From: Planctomycetota bacterium
GTDB lineage: Bacteria > Planctomycetota > Uabimicrobiia > Uabimicrobiales > Uabimicrobiaceae
Length of the DNA stretch: 36,920 nucleotides
Assembly: GCA_029260735.1 (NCBI GenBank)
Contig: JAJDCR010000038.1
Coordinates: 1 to 36,920, forward strand
Direction of reading: 5' to 3'
A model generated the notes under the pieces. The model was not told the origin of the DNA, ran no database searches, and saw only the letters and a list, made by a program, of their open reading frames with translations. A program made the position numbers and the translations under genes. The first letter of the stretch is position 1; each line of letters begins with the position of its first letter. Positions 1 through 9,229 of the stretch are shown here, one piece after another.

Positions 1-57
1 AAGTCTGAACCGCAGATTAAGCTGATGGATCGGATTAAACAGATTGCGTTTGCGTAG
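1..57 (+). CDS. possible C-terminal tail of a CDS cut by the window edge
   Basis: Frame 1 is open from the first base to a TAG at 55-57 and would encode 18 residues ending in IKQIAFA. A T-rich stretch follows directly. Its base composition is somewhat richer in GC than the next 200 bases, which fits coding sequence. The wording (CAGATTAAGCTGATGGAT..., then GATTAAACAGATT) also resembles low-complexity intergenic repeats seen in many bacteria, so it may not be a gene at all. No family can be assigned from 18 residues. Confidence 0.3.
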   Translation, partial: KSEPQIKLMDRIKQIAFA

Positions 58-261
58 GTCTTTTTTGCCTATCGAATTTCTCTCCTATTGCTTTTTTTTA
101 ATTACCTACCTTTTAAGCCATGTCGGTTAATACGTTTTTGGATTTATTTTTATAGTATGAATTTGGTTTATAGTGTAGTATAAATAAGAGACCTAGAGCA
201 ACGTAAACACAATCATTTTTATCTGATAAATCAGCTTAATCGGCGGTCGGGAAAACCTTTT

Positions 262-1359
262 ATGCAAATTAAAAACTTAGACACACCTTGTTTACTGATA
301 GATCTTGATACTCTAGAGGATAACTTGACAAGGATGCAGAGTAAAGCCGATGAGTATAAAGTTCAATTACGGCCTCACATGAAAACTCACAAAATGATTT
401 CTCTAGCTCAAAAACAGATAGATTATGGTGCTGTTGGGATTAGTGTTGCCAAAGTGGGAGAAGCAGAAGTGATGACAAAAGGAGGAATAAAGGATATTTT
501 TATCGCCAATCAGATTGTTGCTCCTAAAAAAATAGATCGCTTAGTGAAACTAGCAACTCAAGTTAAGCTTGGTGTGGGAATTGATAGTTTCGAAGGAGGA
601 AAACGCCTTTCGGAAGTTTTTTCTGTAGCGGGATTGTCTCTTTCTTTTCTTATCGAAATCAATACGGGTTTAAATCGCTGTGGGGTAGAACCAAAGGAAG
701 ATGCTTGGAATTTGTATGAGAAACTATTGAAATTGCCGTGCTTGTCTTACCAAGGAATTTTTACACATGCAGGTCATGCTTATGGGGCAGATAATGTATT
801 TGAAGTCAAAAAAATAAGCGATGAGGAATGTCGTTTAATGGAGGAGACAAGACAATTTTTTGAAGAAAGAGGTGTTTACTCTTCCCAGGTATCTATTGGT
901 TCAACTCCGACGATGAGTGTTTGGCAAGGACATCAAGGAATTACCGAGATTCGACCAGGTAATTATGTTTTTTATGATGCTACTCAAGTTTCTTTGGGTT
1001 GTGCTTTACCAGAGAATTGTGCATTAACCATACTGGCCACTGTTATAAGTGTTTCTTCAGGACGTGCAGTTATTGATGCTGGTAGTAAGGTTTTTGCAAT
1101 GGATCGTGGAGCTCATGGAAAAGACTCTCTTTTAGGGCATGGTATTATTATTGGGAAAAATTCTATTTTAGCTCGTCTTTCCGAGGAGCATGGAGTTATT
1201 GATGTTCATTATAATGATACCTTTCTGGTAGGAGAGATTCTTCGAATCATTCCCAATCACTCTTGTACAGTTATTAATCTTTTTGATTATGTATATGGAG
1301 TTCGTCAGGAAAGAGTCGAAGAGAAATTTTCTATCGAAGCGCGGGGGAGATGTCAGTAA
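262..1359 (+). CDS. D-threonine aldolase / D-serine dehydratase-like PLP enzyme
   Basis: The 365-residue protein belongs to the alanine-racemase-fold (type III PLP) family that includes D-threonine aldolase and eukaryotic-type D-serine dehydratase. The N-terminus has the typical LDTPCLLIDLDTLE start. RPHMKTHK at 37-44 holds the expected Schiff-base lysine, Lys41. Near the C-terminus PNHSC supplies His333 and Cys335, matching the His-x-Cys metal site of this family. It would be a cytoplasmic enzyme cleaving or dehydrating a D-beta-hydroxy amino acid with PLP and a divalent metal; the exact substrate cannot be read. The length is normal. The ribosome binding site is weak (GGGAAAACC before the ATG). 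It stands alone, with 238 bp to the next plus-strand gene, so no operon partner points to a pathway. Confidence 0.88.
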   Translation: MQIKNLDTPCLLIDLDTLEDNLTRMQSKADEYKVQLRPHMKTHKMISLAQKQIDYGAVGISVAKVGEAEVMTKGGIKDIFIANQIVAPKKIDRLVKLATQVKLGVGIDSFEGGKRLSEVFSVAGLSLSFLIEINTGLNRCGVEPKEDAWNLYEKLLKLPCLSYQGIFTHAGHAYGADNVFEVKKISDEECRLMEETRQFFEERGVYSSQVSIGSTPTMSVWQGHQGITEIRPGNYVFYDATQVSLGCALPENCALTILATVISVSSGRAVIDAGSKVFAMDRGAHGKDSLLGHGIIIGKNSILARLSEEHGVIDVHYNDTFLVGEILRIIPNHSCTVINLFDYVYGVRQERVEEKFSIEARGRCQ

Positions 1360-1597
1360 GTAATTTCTACAGATAAACTCCATAAAATGGATAAAAAAAA
1401 TTTCTTTTAGTTGCAAAAACGACATTTTCAGGAGAGAATATACTTCGCTGGAGATCTTTTCTTGATTTCCACAAATATCGTTTTTTGTTTTTAAATAGGT
1501 AAAAAATGGTACGACCTGCCACAAGCATGATCACACCACCAACACATCGCCCAAAGAGAACTCAATGGACGAGGTTATTTAAGGATTACGAAAAAAT

Positions 1598-1888
1598 ATG
1601 AAAGCGGTCGCTTTAGACAAAATTGTGTCCGTGACATCCGTTGTCTTCCCTTTCACCACTTTTCCTCAAATATGGGAAATTTGGTATCACGGAAATGCCC
1701 AAGGTATTTCTTTACTAACTTGGTTTCTCTATATAGTTTTTACTATTCCTCTACTTTTACACAGTATTAATCAAAAAGACAAAAAGCTCTCTATGATGTT
1801 TAGTCTTTGGATTTTTATTTATGTAGTGGTTGTTTCTGGTGTTATAGTAGTGAGTAATTCTAGTCCAATGTCTTTTGTCAGTGGCTAG
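1598..1888 (+). CDS. SemiSWEET-like PQ-loop sugar transporter
   Basis: This 96-residue, three-helix membrane protein has the size of a bacterial SemiSWEET (MtN3/saliva, PQ-loop family). Residues 17-42 carry the PQ-loop signature FPFTTFPQIWEIW followed by GISLLTW, and two more hydrophobic helices follow (about 43-58 and 67-87). SemiSWEETs work as homodimers that move small sugars across the inner membrane; the substrate here is not evident. The ATG has an AAGGA 13 bases upstream, a loose spacing. A second gene does not follow: the next real gene is the convergent kinase at 2040. Confidence 0.82.
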   Translation: MKAVALDKIVSVTSVVFPFTTFPQIWEIWYHGNAQGISLLTWFLYIVFTIPLLLHSINQKDKKLSMMFSLWIFIYVVVVSGVIVVSNSSPMSFVSG

Positions 1889-2039
1889 AAATGGAACTAA
1901 AAGCATTTCTTCAGATCAGTGTTGGAATTAAATCTTTCTTACGAAAGTCAACTTACAAAATCAAAGAAATTTCTTTGCCTACCTTTTTATGGAAAGATGG
2001 GGAAACTTGTCTTTCCTGTGAATTATTTATCTACATTGT

Positions 2040-5000
2040 TTATTTGGCAAAATTCCAGTTTAATATGTGGTTTTTTAACTTGTCGGAAGGTAATCCTAGA
2101 ATTTCTTGGGGACTTTTCGTATCAAACAAAATGGCACCTCCAGTTGATGACGGTAGAACTAAATAATTCCAGTCAGAAGTAAAACTGGCCACTCCTGCTT
2201 GAAAATAACCTACCACAGCTCTAGCTTGATTATCATAAACTATATCGTAAATAATAATTTGAGAGGCGAAGATAATAGCTAGAAATCGACCATTGGGAGA
2301 AAACTGTAGTTGCTTGGCTTCTTCGGAAAAAAAGAGCGTTTTGGTTTTTTTCCAATCATTCATAGTCATAGATTTGTTTTCCCACAAATCGATGGCTCCA
2401 GATAATCTTGCTGTAGCGATTTTCTTTTGATGCCAAGCAAGAGTCGTGACACTTTCCTCTTTTCCTTCATTGGTACTTATAAAGCTATCCTTTGTTGTTC
2501 TATTTTTTAAAAGTGATTTGGCCGAAATAACAACCAAGCTTCCTTCCGACCCAACGGCTAACCAATGACCATCTGGGCTAAACTTCATACATGTGACACT
2601 CATAGGAAAAGAAACATTATCTTTATCTAGATATTTTTGCTTAGCAATATCATAGAATAAAAAATCATTGCTATAAATAAGTAAGTATTTACTTTCAGGA
2701 GAAAAGGTCATTCGAGCGGATACCTTTTTGCCTAAAGGGATAATTTTTTTGGGCGTAGAAGTATTACGTAAGAAGATCTGTGGATGATGTCCTCCATGGC
2801 TAGAAACGATCCATCTCTCATCTCGGCTCAGAAGACATTCCCTAATTTCAGACTTCTTTAAAGGCAAAATGCTTATCGGAGGAGTAAGAGTATAAGTTTT
2901 GTTTAGTTTTTGATCCCAAAGAAAGATGAGCATACCTGTAGGTAAAGCAATGAATCTTTTGAGTGGACTAATTGCTATGGAAGCAGGGTAATAAGCATAA
3001 GAGTCCGTAAAATTCTTTTGCAAGATATTAAAAATTTTCTCCCCTTCTGGATTCAAAAGTAAGGTCTTTTGAAGAAAAGGTTCTATTTCCCACTGGTAGT
3101 AAGAAGCTCCTTTTTGATGAAAAGTAATAATATGTAAAAAACGACCATCAGGATCAAATTTAAGAGAGTTAACCTCTTCTTTTATGTCTAAGTTATAGAG
3201 AAGTTCTTTGTTTACACTGTCCCAAAGCTTTACCTCTCCATCTTCACTAGCGGTAACAAACATTCTTCCTTGGGGATGGAACAAAACGGAAGTGATTCGG
3301 TTTCGATGTCCTATCAGAGCGATTTTACTTTTGTGGCGAAAGTCATAAAGAAAAATGGTACCTGTTTTGGTTCCGTAGATTAAAGTAAGCCCATCGGGAC
3401 TATAATTGATAGCACTGATGGTGTAGCCAGGGTTAAGAATAAAAAACTTAGACTTTTGAGTGCTCGTTTCCCAAGCTTCGACACTACCATCTTTTGTTCC
3501 TATAACTGTTTTATTGTCTGGACTAAAACAAGTTAAAAATTTTCCTGTGGAACGGATTCCTAGAGATAAATGATAATGTTGGCTTTGTTTTCGATCAAAC
3601 AAAGTTACTCTCTCGTTGTTTGACCCAGGGCCTCTGACTTTTTCTCTAGTGGCTACCCAACGGTTGTTATTAGATATACATACTTCGTGCCAATAGTCCA
3701 CTTCGGGAAAAAAAGGAAGTCTATCTATGATCTTTTGTGATTTTGCATCATATAAAGCAAAGCCCTGGTTATAGTTGTTACAAACAAAAAATTTCTGATC
3801 AGGAGAAAAGGCTAAGGGAGGGCGAGCATGCTCTAAATTAAAATCGGCTTGTTGATTTTGTGTTACTTCATTAGTTTCTGCTATATTCCAGATAGCCACT
3901 TTGTCAGGAAGTGAAAGAGCCAGCATTTTATTGACAGGAGAAAAATCAAATGTAAACTCTTCTTTCGGTTTTACCGTAAAAGGAAATATAAGTAATTTTC
4001 TACGCTTTGCCATATTGGGAAGAACCGAGTATTGCATGAGTAGCTTTAACTTTCTTTGCTCTGGCAAACTACTTTTTTCTAGTTCAGGGGAAATATGAAA
4101 AAGCTCATTGGCTTCTATTATTTTTTGGGCAGATACGATAAAGTTTTTTAAAATGAGATGACTTTCTCCCATTTGAAAAAGGGAGTTAGCTAGTTTTTTT
4201 TGAGCTTTTTGATGCTCTTGCACTGCTGTTCTTTTTTCTTTTTGGGCTTTCTTTAATCTCACTAGAGAGGTTTCCAGTACTTGGTCTTTTTCTTTGTTTA
4301 CGTTATGGAGTTGCCAAGCAAACCACAAAGACAGTATGGTTGCTGAAGTTATTGTTATGAGAAGTAAAGCCACTGCTGGATATCGGTAGCACCATTTTAC
4401 AGTATTATTCAGTAAAGTAGGTGGGCGAGCATAACTTAAAGGGCGATTGTCCAAAAAACACTGCAAATCCTCTCGCAACTCTTCTGCTTTTTGGTAGCGC
4501 TTTATGGGCTCTTTGGATAGGCATTTGAGGCATATAATTTCTAAATCTTTAGGTATATCAGGATTCAAGCTACGTAAAAGAACAGGATCTTTTTCAATCA
4601 CTTGGAGCATGATATGCATATTGCTTTGTCCTTGAAAAGGAGGAACTCCCGTAAGCATTTCATAAAGAATGGCCCCTAAAGAATATAAATCACTGCGATA
4701 ATCAACTTTGCTAGAATTTCCTTGGGCTTGTTCTGGTGACATGTAAGCAGGTGTTCCCAAGATAGCTCCGCTTTGGGAGAGATTGCTATCATTTTCGGCT
4801 ATTTTTGCTAAGCCAAAGTCCATAACTCTAGGCTCACCCTTGTTATCAAGCATGATGTTCGCGGATTTTAAGTCGCGGTGAATAATACCATGCTGATGGG
4901 CTTCTTGGATTGCCGAGGTTACTTTTTCCAGAAGTTCAATTATTTGATGAGAAGAAAACTCTTTCTCTTTTATTGCTTGAGATAAGGATTTGCCCTGAAT

Positions 5001-5639
5001 ATATTCCATCGCAAAGTAATCCACCTCATTTTCTTGGCCAATGTCAAATATTTTGATGACGTAAGGATGGTTAATGCGAGCAATAGCTTGGGCTTCTTGC
5101 ATAAATCTCTGAGTCATAGTTCTAGAGACATCTCCTCCTCCTAAAACCATCTTAATAGCCACTTTTCTATTTAAGTTTTCATCAAAAGCCAAATGGACTT
5201 TGCCCATCCCTCCTCGTCCCAGTTCTTCTTTCAATTGATAACGCCCGAATTGATTGCTCACAGTGTTTTTTTCAACAAAAAGCTCGGCAACCTGAGAGCT
5301 TGCTTTCTGGAGGATCATAGAAGGATTTGAAACTTTATCTTCTGGAACAAAAGAGCTATTTTTTTCGAGCGAGGAACGAAGCTGAATAATTTTATTTGGC
5401 AACTCTGAGGAGTGAGAAGAGACAGATGAGTGAGGGAAAGACTGCGCTTTTTCAAAGTCATTCAAAGCTTCTTGATATTTTTTTAGGCTAAGAAAAAAAT
5501 CGCCACGATTTTCAAAGTGTTGAGAGCTCGGAGCTATTTTGAGAATCTGGTTAAGCACTTCCCATACTCCCTGATAGTCCTTTGCTCTCAAAAGCGTCTG
5601 TCTTTTTTGATAGAGCTGTTCAAGGATGGATTTATTCAT
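2040..5639 (-). CDS. Ser/Thr protein kinase A with TPR N-terminus and WD40 propellers
   Basis: A 1199-residue Hanks-type kinase. Residues 1-85 look like TPR helices. The kinase domain spans about 134-397: glycine loop GRGGMGKV 141-148, catalytic Lys163, HRDLKSAN 254-261, DFG 274-276 and SPE 301-303, so it should be active. One TM helix lies at about 420-442, followed by a charged coiled coil (about 445-485). From about 560 to the end there are roughly 14 WD40-type blades, many degenerate (for example VKLWDSVNKELL, IFLWDQKLNK), enough for two seven-bladed propellers. If the topology is standard, the propellers are extracytoplasmic sensors or scaffolds and the kinase is cytoplasmic. AGGAGG sits 8 bases before the ATG. 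Planctomycetes carry many such kinases. Ligand and phosphorylation targets are unknown. Its HRDLKSAN differs from the usual HRDLKPEN. Confidence 0.92.
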   Translation of the reverse strand: MNKSILEQLYQKRQTLLRAKDYQGVWEVLNQILKIAPSSQHFENRGDFFLSLKKYQEALNDFEKAQSFPHSSVSSHSSELPNKIIQLRSSLEKNSSFVPEDKVSNPSMILQKASSQVAELFVEKNTVSNQFGRYQLKEELGRGGMGKVHLAFDENLNRKVAIKMVLGGGDVSRTMTQRFMQEAQAIARINHPYVIKIFDIGQENEVDYFAMEYIQGKSLSQAIKEKEFSSHQIIELLEKVTSAIQEAHQHGIIHRDLKSANIMLDNKGEPRVMDFGLAKIAENDSNLSQSGAILGTPAYMSPEQAQGNSSKVDYRSDLYSLGAILYEMLTGVPPFQGQSNMHIMLQVIEKDPVLLRSLNPDIPKDLEIICLKCLSKEPIKRYQKAEELREDLQCFLDNRPLSYARPPTLLNNTVKWCYRYPAVALLLITITSATILSLWFAWQLHNVNKEKDQVLETSLVRLKKAQKEKRTAVQEHQKAQKKLANSLFQMGESHLILKNFIVSAQKIIEANELFHISPELEKSSLPEQRKLKLLMQYSVLPNMAKRRKLLIFPFTVKPKEEFTFDFSPVNKMLALSLPDKVAIWNIAETNEVTQNQQADFNLEHARPPLAFSPDQKFFVCNNYNQGFALYDAKSQKIIDRLPFFPEVDYWHEVCISNNNRWVATREKVRGPGSNNERVTLFDRKQSQHYHLSLGIRSTGKFLTCFSPDNKTVIGTKDGSVEAWETSTQKSKFFILNPGYTISAINYSPDGLTLIYGTKTGTIFLYDFRHKSKIALIGHRNRITSVLFHPQGRMFVTASEDGEVKLWDSVNKELLYNLDIKEEVNSLKFDPDGRFLHIITFHQKGASYYQWEIEPFLQKTLLLNPEGEKIFNILQKNFTDSYAYYPASIAISPLKRFIALPTGMLIFLWDQKLNKTYTLTPPISILPLKKSEIRECLLSRDERWIVSSHGGHHPQIFLRNTSTPKKIIPLGKKVSARMTFSPESKYLLIYSNDFLFYDIAKQKYLDKDNVSFPMSVTCMKFSPDGHWLAVGSEGSLVVISAKSLLKNRTTKDSFISTNEGKEESVTTLAWHQKKIATARLSGAIDLWENKSMTMNDWKKTKTLFFSEEAKQLQFSPNGRFLAIIFASQIIIYDIVYDNQARAVVGYFQAGVASFTSDWNYLVLPSSTGGAILFDTKSPQEILGLPSDKLKNHILNWNFAK

Positions 5640-5691
5640 CCTTAGTCCCTCCTACTCTTTACAAATCAATGGATCGAATTTTAAAAATTAA

Positions 5692-5721
5692 ATTATAGTC
5701 TAATGGAAACGATAAATGCAA
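5692..5721 (-). promoter_or_regulatory. sigma-70-type promoter for kinase A
   Basis: On the minus strand TTGCAT (5721-5716) and TATAAT (5697-5692) are separated by 18 bases. The -10 box ends about 50 bases upstream of the kinase A start codon. The -35 matches the TTGCAA form seen in the other candidate promoters of this window. Confidence 0.5.
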
Positions 5722-5769
5722 GTAACTTAAAAAAGTGCATTCTCAATGCCTATCACAACGACAGAAAAT

Positions 5770-5797
5770 TTGCAAAAAAAGCATATCAGGTTATAAT
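5770..5797 (+). promoter_or_regulatory. promoter of the nucleoside kinase gene (copy 1 of a shared promoter)
   Basis: TTGCAA (5770-5775), 16-bp spacer and TATAAT (5792-5797), inside a longer sequence also present at 7613 and 8590. AGG-T just before the -10 and CATTT just after it are identical in all three. The -10 lies 66 bases before the ATG at 5864. Confidence 0.65.
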
Positions 5798-5863
5798 CAT
5801 TTTGTTAGATAGAAACACGACTAAACAACAATCTTAGCTTTTAAGCACTTAGTGAGAGTAGTT

Positions 5864-7528
5864 ATGGCAGAGAAAAAAATCAAAGTTAAAGTGGGTGATA
5901 AAATTGGTTTTGTCCCCGTAAAAACTTCTATTCAGAAAACAATGGAAATTCTGGGACAAGAAAACAAGGGGATGGTTGCTGCCATTATTGATAATGTTTT
6001 AGTTGGCTTGCAAACCCAGCTTTACACTGGCAATGAAGTCAAACCTGTTTATCGAGATGAAAATATTGGGATATCTGTTGTCCGAGAAAGTGTTTCTCAT
6101 ATCTTTCATTCTTTGATGCGAGAAAGGCATCCCGAGCTTTCTTTTTTTGTGGGACAGTCTCTTCATGGAGGATATTTTTACGAGGTTTATGACGGAGACA
6201 CAGAGCCTGATCTTTTTGCTCTGGCTGAAGAAATGACAGATGCTATTGAAGAGTTAGCTAAAGCAAAAGAGTCCTTTCACCGCCATATCGTTACCATAAA
6301 CCACGCTCTCGATTCTTTACCCAAGGAGTTTAAAGCTAAACGAAAACTCCTCCAGGCTTGGCCAGGAGGACTTATTTCGATGATAGGGCTTCGAGGCTTT
6401 GATGATATCCAACATAGTCCTTATGCTCTTGATACGAGTTGTGCTCTAGGCACAAAAGTTGTTCCCTATCCTCCTGGTTTAATTTTGCAGTTTCCGGGAG
6501 CAAGTGAAAAAGGAACCGCAGACCGAGGAAAAAAATTATGGGAAGTTTACCGAGAAACTCGGGATTGGAACCGAAAAATCAGCGTTGCTACAGTGGGAGA
6601 TCTCAATAAAGCTGTTTTGGAAGGGCGAGAAAGTGATGTTATCCAAATAGCAGAAGCCCAGCATGAAAAGAAAATGGCTCAAATTGCAGATCTAATTATT
6701 CAAAAGCAAAAACAAAAGCAAGCTCGAATTGTTTGTGTAGCAGGTCCTTCTTCTGCAGGAAAAAGTACTTTTGTTCAACGTTTGTCTATTCAATTACGAG
6801 TGGGAGGAGTTGAGCCTATTCTTATGAATTTAGATGACTATTACCGACCTCGCTGTGAATACCCCCTGGATGAAAATGGAGAGGCCGATTTTGAAGCCTT
6901 GGAAGCTTTAAATCTAGAGAAAATCCAAGAGGATGTAAAAAATCTTTTAGTGGGCAAAGAAATTTTGATCCCTAAGTTTAATTTTAAAGAAGGACTCCCT
7001 GAGCCAAAAAATATGTGGCGTTCAGTTTCTTTAGGGAAAGAGCAAGTTCTTATCATTGAAGGAATTCATGGGCTAAATCCTGCTCTTTTAGGAGATTGTC
7101 CTGATAATGAAGTGATTCGTATTTTTATCAACGCTTTAACTCAACTCATGATTGACGAACATAACCGGATAGCAACTATGGTTATTAGGCTTATTCGTCG
7201 GATTGTTCGCGATCGTCGCTATAGAGGGACTCTCGCTCAGGAAACAATCGATCGATGGCCGAGTGTTATTAGAGGAGAGAGTCGCCATATCTATCCTTTC
7301 CAAGAAAAAGCAGATATTATGTTCAACTCTACCTTAAGCTATGAGGTAGCCGTTCTAAAAACTTTTGCCTGGCGCTATTTAATGGAAGTTCCTCGGGACA
7401 ATCCTGCTCGGGTAAATGCCAATCGTTTACTCGGTTTCTTAGATTTATTCATTCCGGTTTTTCCTGATGCGGTCCCTGAGAATAGCGTTTTACGTGAATT
7501 TATTGGAGGAAGTAGATTTTCCTATTAG
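5864..7528 (+). CDS. uridine kinase-like nucleoside kinase with TGS/ThrRS-like N-terminus
   Basis: A protein of 554 residues from the ATG at 5864. A GTG lies four codons upstream (5852), but the ATG is better placed, with GAGAG six bases before it. The N-terminal 60 residues resemble a TGS domain. The segment with HPELSFFVGQSLHGGYFYEVYDGD-type spacing resembles the second additional domain of threonyl-tRNA synthetase. The C-terminal half is a phosphoribulokinase/uridine kinase domain with P-loop GPSSAGKST (about 294-302), the LDDYYR motif (about 323-328) and an IIEGIHGLNP segment. It should phosphorylate a nucleoside, probably uridine or cytidine, with ATP or GTP in pyrimidine salvage. This fused form is known in several bacterial phyla; what the synthetase-like part does is not settled. 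It has its own promoter. Confidence 0.88.
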   Translation: MAEKKIKVKVGDKIGFVPVKTSIQKTMEILGQENKGMVAAIIDNVLVGLQTQLYTGNEVKPVYRDENIGISVVRESVSHIFHSLMRERHPELSFFVGQSLHGGYFYEVYDGDTEPDLFALAEEMTDAIEELAKAKESFHRHIVTINHALDSLPKEFKAKRKLLQAWPGGLISMIGLRGFDDIQHSPYALDTSCALGTKVVPYPPGLILQFPGASEKGTADRGKKLWEVYRETRDWNRKISVATVGDLNKAVLEGRESDVIQIAEAQHEKKMAQIADLIIQKQKQKQARIVCVAGPSSAGKSTFVQRLSIQLRVGGVEPILMNLDDYYRPRCEYPLDENGEADFEALEALNLEKIQEDVKNLLVGKEILIPKFNFKEGLPEPKNMWRSVSLGKEQVLIIEGIHGLNPALLGDCPDNEVIRIFINALTQLMIDEHNRIATMVIRLIRRIVRDRRYRGTLAQETIDRWPSVIRGESRHIYPFQEKADIMFNSTLSYEVAVLKTFAWRYLMEVPRDNPARVNANRLLGFLDLFIPVFPDAVPENSVLREFIGGSRFSY

Positions 7529-7612
7529 AGTGAAACTTGGCAGTTTTTTTTCTTGAAACTTTATTTCTTTGATTCGCTTTCCTCCGTTCTTTGTCAGTCT
7601 CTATTGAAGAAC

Positions 7613-7640
7613 TTGCAAAAAAATAAGATCAGGTTATAAT
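7613..7640 (+). promoter_or_regulatory. promoter of the phosphodiesterase gene (copy 2 of a shared promoter)
   Basis: TTGCAA (7613-7618), 16-bp spacer and TATAAT (7635-7640). The spacer ends in ATCAGGT and the -10 is followed by CATTTCT, nearly identical to the copies at 5770 and 8590. The -10 is 80 bases upstream of the preferred start at 7721. Confidence 0.65.
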
Positions 7641-7720
7641 CATTTCTATAATGTTTTACGGGAGTTTATTTAGAAAATTTCTACTTTATTTTTCTTTTTA
7701 CCGCAAAAGGAATGTTTTTC

Positions 7721-8557
7721 ATGAGATATTTAATCACCTTTTTTTTCCTTTTTTTACTAGGATTTATTTCTGCGGAAGTACCCACATTGGTAGCCCACCG
7801 AGGGGCTTCTGCGGATGCTCCTGAAAATACTATTGCTGCTTTTAAGCTGGCTTGGAGCCAGGGAGCAGACATCATTGAGGGAGATTTTCGTCTTACAAAG
7901 GATCAAGAAATAGTTTGTATTCATGATAGCTCAACAAAGCGGGTTGCAGGAAAAAAATTAGTGGTCGCTTCTTCGACTTTGGCTCAGTTACGTCAACTAG
8001 AAGTAGGATCTTGGAAAAGCAAAAAATGGCAGGGAGAAAAAATTCCTACCTTACAAGAGGTCTTAGAAATTATCCCAGAAGGAAAGCAGCTCTTTTTAGA
8101 GGTCAAAAGTAATTTAAAAATTGTTGATCCTTTGGTGAAAGCATTAGTTGATTCTAATGTGGATCTAAAAAAGGTTTCCATAATAGCTTTTAACTCTGAT
8201 ATTATTGCGGCCATGAAGAAATATCTTCCCACGATGAAAGCACACTGGTTAGTGGCTTTTCGAGTGAATGAAAGTGGAGAAAGAATTCGTTCTGATTCTG
8301 AAATATTTAAAATCTTAAGAGAGATAAACGCCGACGGAATAGATTGCTATGCTCATGGCACTATTGATAAGAATTTTGCGCAGTCACTTAAGCGAGAAGG
8401 CTTTGAGTTCCATGTTTGGACAGTCAATGATGTAAAAGTAGCACGCTATGTGAGAAGTTTAGGAGTAGACTCTATAACCACAGATAAGCCTCGGTGGCTA
8501 AGGGAGCAGTTGGAAGAAAAAAGTATCGTTGGTGACAGAGTGCTTTTGGAGAAATAG
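7721..8557 (+). CDS. secreted glycerophosphodiester phosphodiesterase
   Basis: A GDPD-family enzyme of 278 residues from the ATG at 7721. An in-frame ATG at 7712 sits directly on the AAAAGGA ribosome binding site, whereas 7721 lies nine bases after it, so 7721 is preferred. MRYLITFFFLFLLGFISA is a signal peptide, likely cleaved near SA-EV. HRGAS (His26, Arg27) with Glu35 in APENT, the EGD acidic pair (Glu53, Asp55) and the CIHD histidine (His68) form the GDPD catalytic and metal site. FHVWTVND and ITTDKP near the end are also typical. It hydrolyses glycerophosphodiesters to glycerol-3-phosphate and an alcohol, here probably in the periplasm, scavenging lipid head groups or phosphate. The enzyme looks intact and of normal length. 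Confidence 0.92.
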   Translation: MRYLITFFFLFLLGFISAEVPTLVAHRGASADAPENTIAAFKLAWSQGADIIEGDFRLTKDQEIVCIHDSSTKRVAGKKLVVASSTLAQLRQLEVGSWKSKKWQGEKIPTLQEVLEIIPEGKQLFLEVKSNLKIVDPLVKALVDSNVDLKKVSIIAFNSDIIAAMKKYLPTMKAHWLVAFRVNESGERIRSDSEIFKILREINADGIDCYAHGTIDKNFAQSLKREGFEFHVWTVNDVKVARYVRSLGVDSITTDKPRWLREQLEEKSIVGDRVLLEK

Positions 8558-8589
8558 AAATCAGAAGGAAAGACTGTCTAGGGGAATGA

Positions 8590-8617
8590 TTGCAAAAAAC
8601 TAAGATTAGGTTATAAT
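8590..8617 (+). promoter_or_regulatory. promoter of the small membrane protein gene (copy 3 of a shared promoter)
   Basis: TTGCAA (8590-8595), 16-bp spacer and TATAAT (8612-8617), with the same AGGT before and CATTTCT after the -10 as in the copy at 7613. The -10 is 71 bases before the ATG at 8689. Confidence 0.65.
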
Positions 8618-8688
8618 CATTTCTGAAGGTATTTTTTTCGCCTTCTCTTTATCTGGACATTTCCATCTTTAGCAAAAAGGAAATATTA

Positions 8689-9027
8689 ATGACTGAAGAA
8701 ATGTTTTATCTCACTACCATAGTTGTTTGTTTGTGTTCATTTGTAGGCTGGCTTCAGCTTAAAGAATCCACTCATAAATATAAAACTTTTTTGGCATTTT
8801 TGTTCCTCGGAGCTATTGTTTTTACCCAGTTTATGGGATGGAATGAAAAAAGTACAATCTTAGTAGCTTTGCAATCAACAGTTTATTTGATGCCAGGATT
8901 TATCTTTTTCTATGGGGGAGCATTATTTATTGGTTGGTTCACTGCCTTTTTTGGCTCAAAACTGTTAGATCCCAGAAAAAAAGAGGAGTCAGAAGATGAA
9001 GAGGAGCTTGCAAAAGACGAGTCATAG
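8689..9027 (+). CDS. small membrane protein of unknown function
   Basis: A 112-residue protein with hydrophobic segments at about 4-21, 29-48 and 55-87 (the last long enough for one or two helices) and a strongly acidic C-terminal tail rich in Glu and Asp. AAAAAGG stands 8 bases before the ATG, and a strong promoter precedes it. I do not recognise the family. It follows the phosphodiesterase in the same direction but has its own promoter copy, so it is probably co-regulated with, rather than co-transcribed with, the two genes upstream. The ORF has good coding character and a real ribosome binding site, so it is very likely expressed. Confidence 0.75.
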   Translation: MTEEMFYLTTIVVCLCSFVGWLQLKESTHKYKTFLAFLFLGAIVFTQFMGWNEKSTILVALQSTVYLMPGFIFFYGGALFIGWFTAFFGSKLLDPRKKEESEDEEELAKDES

Positions 9028-9229
9028 AGTTTCACTTTTTACGCCGACCATTTCCAACTCTGTTATGAAGAAAAAATTTATATCTTAAATTTCAAGAAGC
9101 TAGTTGGTGTTTTTCTTTAAGACAAATGGTATTGATGTAAGTTTTACAAAATATTGCCATAAAGAGTTTTTTTAACTAGAGATTCTTGTTTTAAGAGTGG
9201 AAAAGAAAGGAATGAAAAAGCGAAACTCT

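Noticed and set aside
1168..1524. 118-codon ORF on the minus strand
   Set aside because: Its second half lies antisense to the end of the PLP enzyme gene, it has no family resemblance, and no ribosome binding site was seen.
1891..2182. Two overlapping plus-strand ORFs after the SemiSWEET gene
   Set aside because: They overlap each other and the end of kinase A, and their translations look like random AT-rich sequence.
5852..5863. GTG start for the nucleoside kinase
   Set aside because: The ATG at 5864 has a better placed ribosome binding site; the GTG overlaps that site.
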